From Omnitrophica WOR_2 bacterium RIFCSPLOWO2_01_FULL_41_12 (GTDB taxonomy: Bacteria; Omnitrophota; Gorgyraeia; Gygaellales; Profunditerraquicolaceae), in the NCBI GenBank assembly GCA_001805765.1, contig MHGW01000008.1, forward strand, positions 11,272 through 17,756: 6,485 nucleotides of DNA, read 5' to 3'. The notes below the pieces were generated by a model that had not been told where the DNA came from, ran no database searches, and was given only the letters and a program-made list of their open reading frames with translations. The position numbers were made by a program, and so were the translations under genes. Shown here one piece after another: positions 1 to 4,528 of the stretch; positions within the stretch are counted from its first letter, which is position 1, and each line of letters opens with the position of its first letter.

Positions 1-1068
1 GCGGCATTATCCGGATTAGGTATAGATAATCTGAATATTGAAATTGACAATGATGAGGTGCCGGGCCTAGACGGCAGTAGTTTAAACTTCTTAGAAATTT
101 TACTTGATGCCGGGATCAAAGAGCAGGAAAATCTACGCCAATATTATCTGGTAAAAGAGCCCATCTTTGTGGAAGAAGAAAATTCCTCTATAGTAGTCTT
201 GCCCTCCCAGGAATTTAAAATCTCTTACACCTTAAATTATAACCATCCCTTATTGAAAGTGCAGTTTATGGAACTGGGAGTGAATCCGGGTTTATTTAAA
301 ATGGAACTTGCTCCTGCGCGCACCTTCTGCCTGGAAGAGGAAGCCAAAGAACTGCAAAGCCAGGGGTTAGGCCGGGGCGCAAATTATAGCAATACCTTAG
401 TGATCGGTAAGAGAGGCGTAATCAAAAATAAATTGCGTTTTCAGGATGAATTTATCCGGCATAAGATATTAGATTTACTGGGAGACTTGTATCTTCTAGG
501 GCAGCCTCTAAGATGCCATATTATTGCTTTAAGGAGCGGGCATTCCCTGAACCTAAAATTAGTGCATAAACTTAACCAGCAAAGACAAAGATATGCCCTG
601 GGCGGAGTGGGTATAAATTATCAGCCTCAGGAAGGACAGGAATTAGATACGCAAGCCATCATGAAAATACTTCCCCATCGTCCGCCATTTTTATTTGTGG
701 ATAAAATTATCGCTTTAGAACAGGGTAAATCTGCAACCGGTATAAAAAATCTGTCTCTGGATGATTATTTTTTTAAAGGGCATTTTCCCGGCAGGCCGAT
801 AATGCCGGGAGTATTGATTGTGGAGGCCATGGCGCAGGTAGGAGGGGTAATGATGCTTTCGTCAGAGGAGAACCGCGGCAAACTTGCCTTTTTTCTCTCC
901 GCAGACAATATAAAATTTAGAAAGACAGTGCTTCCGGGCGATCAACTGGTGCTGCATGTAGAAGCCGGCAGGGTAAAATCCAAAACCGGCCAGGTGCATG
1001 CAAAAGCCTTGGTAAATGGTAAAGTAGTGGCAGAAGCAGACCTGATGTTTGCGCTTGTGGAAGATTAA
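1..1068 (+). CDS. lpxC/fabZ: LpxC-FabZ fusion (UDP-3-O-acyl-GlcNAc deacetylase / 3-hydroxyacyl-ACP dehydratase), 5' end missing
   Basis: The reading frame is open from base 1, so the gene starts upstream; 355 residues are visible. Residues 1 to about 205 are the C-terminal two thirds of LpxC, the zinc deacetylase that commits UDP-3-O-acyl-GlcNAc to lipid A synthesis in the cytoplasm. The text begins just after the position of the first zinc-ligand His (E. coli H79). The ARTF motif (T108, F109), the HKxxD zinc motif (H154, K155, D158) and the SGH catalytic His (H181) are present. Residues from about 213 to 355 are a complete FabZ hot-dog domain with the LPHRPPFLFVD motif, catalytic H261 in GHFPGRP and E275 in VLIVEAMAQ. 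FabZ dehydrates 3-hydroxyacyl-ACP. No stop or start separates the two parts, so this is a true fusion, as known in Bacteroidetes and some other phyla. The linker is short. The stop lies 2 nt before lpxA, which implies an operon. The GTG at 58 is not the start, because conserved LpxC sequence precedes it. Confidence 0.97.
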   Translation, partial: AALSGLGIDNLNIEIDNDEVPGLDGSSLNFLEILLDAGIKEQENLRQYYLVKEPIFVEEENSSIVVLPSQEFKISYTLNYNHPLLKVQFMELGVNPGLFKMELAPARTFCLEEEAKELQSQGLGRGANYSNTLVIGKRGVIKNKLRFQDEFIRHKILDLLGDLYLLGQPLRCHIIALRSGHSLNLKLVHKLNQQRQRYALGGVGINYQPQEGQELDTQAIMKILPHRPPFLFVDKIIALEQGKSATGIKNLSLDDYFFKGHFPGRPIMPGVLIVEAMAQVGGVMMLSSEENRGKLAFFLSADNIKFRKTVLPGDQLVLHVEAGRVKSKTGQVHAKALVNGKVVAEADLMFALVED

Positions 1069-1070
1069 AG

Positions 1071-1880
1071 ATGCAGATACATCCTACAGCCATAATTTCT
1101 AAAAAAGCAAAATTGGCCAGCGATATTGAAGTCGGCCCTTATACTATTATCGCAGATAATGTTTCAATAGGAGCAGGCACTAAGATTTGCGCCTATTGTC
1201 TAATTGAAGGTAACACCAGCATCGGCAAAAATTGTCAGATTTTTACCGGTGCGGTGGTGGGCAGCCAGCCGCAGGATTTAAAATACAAAGGTGAAATTAG
1301 TTATTTGGAGATAGGCGATAATAATATTATCCGCGAGTATTGCACTTTTAATTCCGGCACAGGCAAGGCCGGTAAGACAGTAGTGGGTAATAATAATCTT
1401 TTTATGGCTTACTCGCACATTGCCCATGACTGCCAAGTTGGAAATGACTGCATTATCGCCAATAACGGGACATTAGCTGGTTACGTGGCCATTGAGGATA
1501 AGGCAGTGGTGGGAGGATTAGCGGCGATACATCAGTTTGTTAAGGTAGGCAGCCTCTCTATTATCGGCGGATGTTCTAAGGTGGTGCAGGATATCCCGCC
1601 ATATTCTACTTGCGACGGCCATCCTGCGCGCGTATACGGCTTAAACCTGATCGGATTAAGGCGCTCTAAAGTCCCAAAGGATTCAGTTACCGGGCTGCAT
1701 CATGCATTTAAAATATTATTTCACTCTGGCCTAACCGTGAAACATGCGTTAATAAAAATAGAAAAAGAAGTTAAATCTACCGCAGAAGTCTCCTACTTAG
1801 TCAATTTTATAAAAAATTCTAAAAGAGGCATAGCGCATTCCTGCCGAAAAGGGACTGTCCCCGCAGGGGACTGTCCCTAA
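1071..1880 (+). CDS. lpxA: UDP-N-acetylglucosamine O-acyltransferase LpxA
   Basis: This is the first enzyme of lipid A synthesis: it moves a 3-hydroxyacyl chain from ACP to the 3-OH of UDP-GlcNAc. The protein has 269 residues (E. coli 262). Residues 1 to about 190 are hexapeptide repeats forming a left-handed beta-helix, followed by a helical C-terminal domain. The catalytic His is H119 in AHD of the SHIAHDC motif (E. coli H125), and H116 and H154 match other conserved active-site His residues. G167 in IIGGCS aligns with E. coli G173, the acyl-chain ruler; Gly there goes with long chains (about C14) in E. coli, so long-chain use is inferred. The substrate-loop motif reads FNSGT rather than E. 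coli IHRGT. The start ATG has a GGAAG at 1059-1063 as a likely ribosome site. The family normally ends soon after the RGI-like segment (252-254). Here about 15 extra residues follow, and the last ones (GTVPAGDCP) are encoded by the hairpin repeat at 1850-1878, which also precedes the stop. Confidence 0.96.
   Translation: MQIHPTAIISKKAKLASDIEVGPYTIIADNVSIGAGTKICAYCLIEGNTSIGKNCQIFTGAVVGSQPQDLKYKGEISYLEIGDNNIIREYCTFNSGTGKAGKTVVGNNNLFMAYSHIAHDCQVGNDCIIANNGTLAGYVAIEDKAVVGGLAAIHQFVKVGSLSIIGGCSKVVQDIPPYSTCDGHPARVYGLNLIGLRRSKVPKDSVTGLHHAFKILFHSGLTVKHALIKIEKEVKSTAEVSYLVNFIKNSKRGIAHSCRKGTVPAGDCP
1850..1878 (+). repeat. REP-like GC-rich hairpin across the lpxA 3' end
   Basis: The 11-mer GGGACTGTCCC occurs twice in direct orientation (1851-1861 and 1867-1877). 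Each copy is itself an inverted repeat around a central T. Together they fold into a 13-position stem (1850-1862 with 1866-1878) with one T-T mismatch and a GCA loop. The stem ends at the first base of the lpxA stop codon and lies 12 nt before the lpxI ATG. There is no T-tract, so it is not a classical terminator. It resembles dispersed palindromic (REP-type) elements, but membership of a family cannot be shown from one locus. Confidence 0.75.
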
Positions 1881-1890
1881 GTTGCGTGTT

Positions 1891-2694
1891 ATGGAAAAAA
1901 TAGGTTTAATTGCCGGCAATAGAAAATTCCCCATCCTTTTTGCGCAAGCCGCTAAGAAAAAAAATTGCTCTATCGTGGCTATAGCCGTTAAAGGTGACAC
2001 CTCGCCTAAATTAAAAAAATTCGCGGATAAGATTTATTGGATAGGCATAAACGAGTTCCATCGTTTGGGCGAGATTTTTAAGTCCGAGGGCGTAAGCAAA
2101 ATAGTGATGGCTGGCCAGATAAACCCCTCAAGGTTATTCAGTAAAGATATTGAGAATGATGAGGAACTAAAAAAACTGCTTTCCGGCATAAAAGATAAAA
2201 AGGCAGATACGATATTTAGCGCGATCGCAGAAAAATTAGAAAAGCGCGGCTTTGAATTATTAAGTTCCACGCTCTTTTTGGAAGGCCTTTTGCCCCAGAA
2301 AGGAACGCTCACCAAAAGAAAGCCTAATTTTAGCGAATGGGAAGACATATATTTCGGATTAGGATTAGCCAAGGCAGTTGCGCATCTGGATATCGGCCAA
2401 ACTATCGCCACTAAAAGTCAGGCCATCGTAGCAGTAGAAGCCTTGGAAGGCACGGATAGGCTGATCCGGCGCGCCGGAAAAATTGCGCGCAGGGGTATCG
2501 TGGTAGTGAAAGTAAGCCGGCCAAATCAGGATATGCGTTTTGATATCCCGGTGGTAGGATTAACCACTATAAAGAACCTAATCAGAGCCAAGGCTGCCTG
2601 CCTGGTTATTGAGGCGGAGAAGACCCTTTTTATAGATAGAGAAGCAAGTATCCAGTTAGCGGATAAAAAAGGCATTTCCATAGTGGCGGCATAG
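1891..2694 (+). CDS. lpxI: UDP-2,3-diacylglucosamine pyrophosphatase LpxI
   Basis: The product is a 267-residue LpxI (formerly DUF1009). This Mg-dependent cytoplasmic hydrolase splits UDP-2,3-diacylglucosamine into lipid X and UMP, replacing LpxH in many bacteria. Visible family marks are the N-terminal GLIAGNRKFP (5-14), a Rossmann-like N-terminal half, the EGTD segment (186-189) in VEALEGTDRLIRRAG, and the acidic QDMRFDIPVVG segment (213-223) with D214 and D218, the region that holds the catalytic Asp in this family. The ATG at 1891 is preferred over an in-frame TTG at 1882 because the protein then begins MEKIGLIAGN, the usual N-terminus. No Shine-Dalgarno is visible before it. The lpxA stop is 10 nt upstream, so translation may depend on coupling or tolerate the preceding hairpin. 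It is probably co-transcribed with lpxC/fabZ and lpxA. lpxB, often next in such operons, does not follow. Confidence 0.94.
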   Translation: MEKIGLIAGNRKFPILFAQAAKKKNCSIVAIAVKGDTSPKLKKFADKIYWIGINEFHRLGEIFKSEGVSKIVMAGQINPSRLFSKDIENDEELKKLLSGIKDKKADTIFSAIAEKLEKRGFELLSSTLFLEGLLPQKGTLTKRKPNFSEWEDIYFGLGLAKAVAHLDIGQTIATKSQAIVAVEALEGTDRLIRRAGKIARRGIVVVKVSRPNQDMRFDIPVVGLTTIKNLIRAKAACLVIEAEKTLFIDREASIQLADKKGISIVAA

Positions 2695-2706
2695 AAGCAA
2701 TTTTAC

Positions 2707-2735
2707 TTGACAGTTTTGTATTTGTCGTATATAAA
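2707..2735 (+). promoter_or_regulatory. Sigma70-type promoter of the glycogen-binding gene
   Basis: A perfect -35 box TTGACA (2707-2712) is followed by a 17-bp spacer and TATAAA (2730-2735), which matches five of six consensus bases; TATATA at 2728 is an overlapping alternative. Transcription should begin near 2741-2743, just before the leader hairpin. The promoter lies 12 bp after the lpxI stop and separates the downstream gene from the lpx operon. Confidence 0.8.
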
Positions 2736-2743
2736 TGTAAAAA

Positions 2744-2773
2744 ACACCCGGTCCTATCGGATGGACCGGTGTT
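2744..2773 (+). promoter_or_regulatory. Strong 5' leader hairpin
   Basis: An arm near 2744-2755 (AACACCCGGTCC) pairs with GGACCGGTGTT (2763-2773), with one bulged C and a loop of about seven bases. It sits at the predicted transcript 5' end, and the Shine-Dalgarno (2784-2790) lies outside it. Such 5' stem-loops are known to stabilise bacterial mRNAs. On the + strand there is no T-tract after it; on the - strand it is followed by T6, but no - strand gene would use it. An lpx operon end point or RNA-processing role is the alternative. Confidence 0.6.
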
Positions 2774-2783
2774 CATTACTATG

Positions 2784-2790
2784 AAGGAGG
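2784..2790 (+). promoter_or_regulatory. Near-perfect Shine-Dalgarno deciding the start at 2796
   Basis: AAGGAGG stands 5 nt before the ATG at 2796. This fixes that start over the in-frame GTG at 2769 and ATG at 2781, which overlap the hairpin end or the ribosome site itself. Confidence 0.88.
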
Positions 2791-2795
2791 CAAAC

Positions 2796-3071
2796 ATGGC
2801 AAGAATAACACTTTCTAGGCCTACAGCATTCAGATTTTATGCGCCACAGGCAAAGAATGTCAGTATTGCCGGCAATTTCAACAACTGGAATACTAAAGCA
2901 CTTACGGCAAAGAAAGATTCCAAGGGCAACTGGACAGTAAAGGCGAATTTAAAACCAGGGCGATACGAATATAAATTCTTTGTGGACGGTTCCTGGCTGA
3001 ATGACCCGCGCTGCACCTCTTTTGCCACTAATACCTTTGGAACGCAAAATTCTGTGGTAGATATAAAGTAA
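2796..3071 (+). CDS. Stand-alone glycogen-binding (CBM48/AMPK-beta-like) protein
   Basis: This 91-residue protein is a single early-set beta-sandwich of the CBM48/AMPK-beta glycogen-binding type, with no catalytic domain, signal peptide or membrane segment; it should be cytoplasmic. By my alignment to AMPK beta from memory, the sugar-contacting residues are present: W31 in the FNNWN motif (beta1 W100), K60 (K126) and W67 (W133) in the YKFFVDGSWLNDP segment, T83 (T148) and N85 (N150) near the C-terminus, with F81 in place of the clamp Leu146. It therefore probably binds alpha-glucan. Its own promoter, leader hairpin, ideal ribosome site and downstream hairpin suggest strong, independent expression. 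No glycogen-metabolism gene is in the window, so its partner is unknown. It may tether or regulate an enzyme in trans, or bind storage glycogen as a small structural protein. Confidence 0.9.
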   Translation: MARITLSRPTAFRFYAPQAKNVSIAGNFNNWNTKALTAKKDSKGNWTVKANLKPGRYEYKFFVDGSWLNDPRCTSFATNTFGTQNSVVDIK

Positions 3072-3106
3072 CCCTGTTAAAAAAGTTTGATGTTTATTTC
3101 TAGATT

Positions 3107-3139
3107 AAGGGCGTCACATCTGTGACGCCTTTAAATTTT
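3107..3139 (+). terminator. Probable intrinsic terminator after the glycogen-binding gene
   Basis: A hairpin with about 11 pairs (AAGGGCGTCAC with GTGACGCCTTT, one G-T pair, ATCT loop) runs from 3107 to 3132 and leads into TTTAAATTTT (3130-3139). The T-tract is broken by three A residues, so termination may be partial. The next gene starts 11 nt later with no clear promoter of its own, so read-through is likely to matter. Confidence 0.72.
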
Positions 3140-3150
3140 CAGTGAGGACA

Positions 3151-3870
3151 ATGAAATATATATACGGCCCGGTAAAGTCGCGTAGATTAGGTTTATCGCT
3201 GGGAATAACCCTTACTCCCTATAAAATTTGCAGTTTTAACTGTGTCTATTGTCAGTTAGGCAGGACTACATTACAAGCCCACGAAAGAAAAGAATACATA
3301 CCAATACAAGAGATTATCAATGAATTGAAGCTATGGTTTTTTAATAATGCACAGCAGGCAAAAAATCTAAATTATATCACTCTCTCCGGGGCAGGTGAGC
3401 CGACATTAAATATCAAAATAGGAGAAGTAATTATAGAAATAAAAAAAATTACTGCTCTACCTATAGCCGTGATCACTAATGCTTCTTTGTTGAACATGCC
3501 CTCTGTGCGTAAAGAATTATGCAATGCGGATTTAATCGTTCCCTCCTTAGATTCCGTAGACCTTACCTCCTTTATAAAGATTGACCGGCCAAAAGAAGAA
3601 ATCAAGATAGAGGGAATTATTGATGGATTAGTGAATTTAAGAAAAGAATTTAAGGGTAAAGTTTGGCTAGAGGTGATGCTGGTTAAAGGCATCAATGATG
3701 GCTTAGAACAGGTCAGAAAATTAAAAGAAATCATTGATAAGATTAATCCGGATAAAGTACAATTGAATTCTCCGGTGCGCTCCACTGCTGAGCCGCAAGT
3801 ACAAGCAGTAGATAAAAAGAGGATTGAGAAGATTAAGGAAATTTTAGGCGAAAGGTGCGAAATAATATAG
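3151..3870 (+). CDS. Radical SAM protein, COG0731-like, substrate unknown
   Basis: The 239-residue protein carries the radical SAM [4Fe-4S] motif CxxxCxxC (C27, C31, C34, in CSFNCVYC), a GAGEPT segment (80-85) as the SAM-contacting GGE-type motif, ITNAS (108-112) and PSLDS (131-135). The N-terminus (YGPVKSRRLGLSLGI) and overall pattern fit the COG0731 Fe-S oxidoreductase group. That group includes archaeal TYW1-like wybutosine enzymes, but its bacterial members have no settled function. There is no extra C-terminal cluster-binding domain. The ATG at 3151 has GAGG at 3144-3147, a rather short spacing; an in-frame GTG at 3142 is the alternative start. A terminator-like hairpin ends just before it and no promoter is seen. 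The stop codon is 3 nt before tRNA-Arg, so the two share a transcript. A link to tRNA modification is suggested only by this position and the TYW1 kinship. Confidence 0.88.
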   Translation: MKYIYGPVKSRRLGLSLGITLTPYKICSFNCVYCQLGRTTLQAHERKEYIPIQEIINELKLWFFNNAQQAKNLNYITLSGAGEPTLNIKIGEVIIEIKKITALPIAVITNASLLNMPSVRKELCNADLIVPSLDSVDLTSFIKIDRPKEEIKIEGIIDGLVNLRKEFKGKVWLEVMLVKGINDGLEQVRKLKEIIDKINPDKVQLNSPVRSTAEPQVQAVDKKRIEKIKEILGERCEII

Positions 3871-3873
3871 ACC

Positions 3874-3947
3874 GCGCCCATAGCTCAACTGGATAGAGCG
3901 CTTGCCTTCGGAGCAAGATGTTGCAGGTTCAACTCCTGCTGGGCGCA
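3874..3947 (+). tRNA. tRNA-Arg (anticodon TCG)
   Basis: A complete 74-nt cloverleaf is present: acceptor GCGCCCA with TGGGCGC, D stem GCTC with GAGC, anticodon stem CTTGC with GCAAG, and T stem GCAGG with CCTGC, all fully paired. The loop CTTCGGA puts TCG at 3908-3910, reading CGA and probably other CGN codons. The T loop is TTCAACT, common in bacterial tRNA-Arg. The discriminator is A3947, and no CCA is encoded. The mature 5' end lies 3 nt after the stop of the radical SAM gene, and no clear separate promoter is seen. Confidence 0.96.
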
Positions 3948-3975
3948 TTTTAAACTAAAAAATTTAAATATCAAA

Positions 3976-4004
3976 ATTTAAAATTAAATATTTTGTGGTA
4001 TAAT
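3976..4004 (+). promoter_or_regulatory. Extended -10 promoter of tRNA-Lys/archease/rtcB
   Basis: A perfect TATAAT (3999-4004) carries the TGn extension (TGG, 3996-3998). The best -35 match is TTTAAA (3977-3982, 16-bp spacer), which is weak. Upstream lies a nearly pure A/T stretch with the 10-mer AAAATTTAAA repeated at 3959-3968 and 3973-3982, suitable as an UP-like element. Transcription should start near 4011, about 11 nt before tRNA-Lys. Confidence 0.75.
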
Positions 4005-4021
4005 AATATAAAGTTTCTAAC

Positions 4022-4094
4022 GGGCCATTAGCTCAATTGGCAGAGCAGGACACTCTTAATGTCAAGGTCGTAGGTCCGACTCCTACATGGCCCA
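4022..4094 (+). tRNA. tRNA-Lys (anticodon CTT)
   Basis: A 73-nt cloverleaf is present: acceptor GGGCCAT with ATGGCCC (perfect), D stem GCTC with GAGC, and T stem GTAGG with CCTAC (perfect). The anticodon loop CTCTTAA puts CTT at 4055-4057, reading AAG. The anticodon stem GGACA/TGTCA has a G-A mismatch at its outer pair (27-43). The T loop is TCCGACT, with C where position 55 is normally T (pseudouridine). The discriminator is A4094, and no CCA is encoded. T8 follows and then the archease ATG, so the tRNA must be cut from a longer mRNA or the T8 partly terminates. Confidence 0.94.
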
Positions 4095-4102
4095 TTTTTT
4101 TT

Positions 4103-4528
4103 ATGCCTAATTACGAACTTATTGAGCATACGGCAGATGTAGGTATCAGGGTAAAGGCAGGAGATTTAAAAGAATTATTTAAAAATTCTGCCCTGGCGAT
4201 GTTTGATATAATAGCAGACCAAAAACCAAAGACCAAAAACCAAAGACCAAAGACTCAAACATTTACTGTTAGACAAAAGGCAGACAACTTAGAAGAATTG
4301 TTTATAAACTGGCTAAATGAGCTCCTTTCTCTTTCTGCAACCAAGGAAAAGATTTTTTGTGCGTTTAATTTTAAGAAATTAGGAAAATATAATTTAGAAG
4401 CGCAATTAGGTGGATGCGATATAAAAGACTATAAAGTAAATACCGAGATTAAGGCTGCTACTTATCATAGCTTAAAATTACAAAAGACCGAATCCGGATA
4501 CGAGGTAGAGGTGATTTTTGATGTCTAG
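4103..4528 (+). CDS. Archease (RtcB ligase activator)
   Basis: Archease is a small metal-binding protein that speeds guanylation and multiple turnover of the RtcB RNA ligase. The 141-residue product shows the family N-terminus with HTADVGI (9-15, including D12), the EIKAATYHSLKL block (115-126), and the C-terminal VIFDV with D140. These Asp/His positions are the usual metal-site region. The ATG at 4103 is chosen because longer versions would be encoded by tRNA-Lys itself. Only T8 separates it from the tRNA 3' end and there is no Shine-Dalgarno, so initiation must be unusual. Residues from about 39 to 52 (rich in K, P, Q and T) come from a 7-bp tandem repeat in a loop region. The 3' end overlaps rtcB by 8 nt, which supports coupled translation and the functional pairing. 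Confidence 0.93.
   Translation: MPNYELIEHTADVGIRVKAGDLKELFKNSALAMFDIIADQKPKTKNQRPKTQTFTVRQKADNLEELFINWLNELLSLSATKEKIFCAFNFKKLGKYNLEAQLGGCDIKDYKVNTEIKAATYHSLKLQKTESGYEVEVIFDV
4218..4252 (+). repeat. Five 7-bp tandem repeats (ACCAAAR) inside archease
   Basis: The heptamer ACCAAAA/ACCAAAG is repeated five times without gaps, with a degenerate sixth copy (ACTCAAA) at 4253-4259. The copies run A, G, A, G, G at the last base, hinting at a 14-bp higher-order unit. Seven is not a multiple of three, so gain or loss of one copy would shift the archease frame. Confidence 0.92.
4508..4514 (+). promoter_or_regulatory. Shine-Dalgarno of rtcB inside archease
   Basis: GAGGTGA matches the 16S anti-Shine-Dalgarno over seven bases and is 6 nt before the ATG at 4521. 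This supports that start over the TTG codon at 4518. Confidence 0.8.

Noticed and set aside
1882..1890. TTG start for lpxI giving three more residues
   Set aside because: It has no ribosome site, and MEKIGLIAGN at 1891 matches the usual family N-terminus.
2738..2773. Intrinsic terminator on the - strand (hairpin followed by T6)
   Set aside because: The shape fits, but no - strand gene lies to its right that would need it; a + strand leader hairpin is the better reading.
2769..2795. GTG start for the glycogen-binding protein
   Set aside because: It lies in the hairpin arm and would translate through the perfect Shine-Dalgarno that serves the ATG at 2796.
3372..3881. Open frame on the - strand opposite the radical SAM gene
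   Set aside because: Its translation shows no recognisable domain and it is fully antisense to a convincing gene, so it is a shadow frame.
3874..4094. Introns in the tRNA genes as RtcB splicing targets
   Set aside because: Both tRNAs fold as uninterrupted 73-74 nt cloverleaves.
4037..4102. Longer archease starting at a TTG at 4037
   Set aside because: The extra 22 residues would be encoded by tRNA-Lys, and archease homology begins at the ATG at 4103.
4218..4259. CRISPR-like array
   Set aside because: The units are contiguous heptamers without spacers, inside a coding frame.
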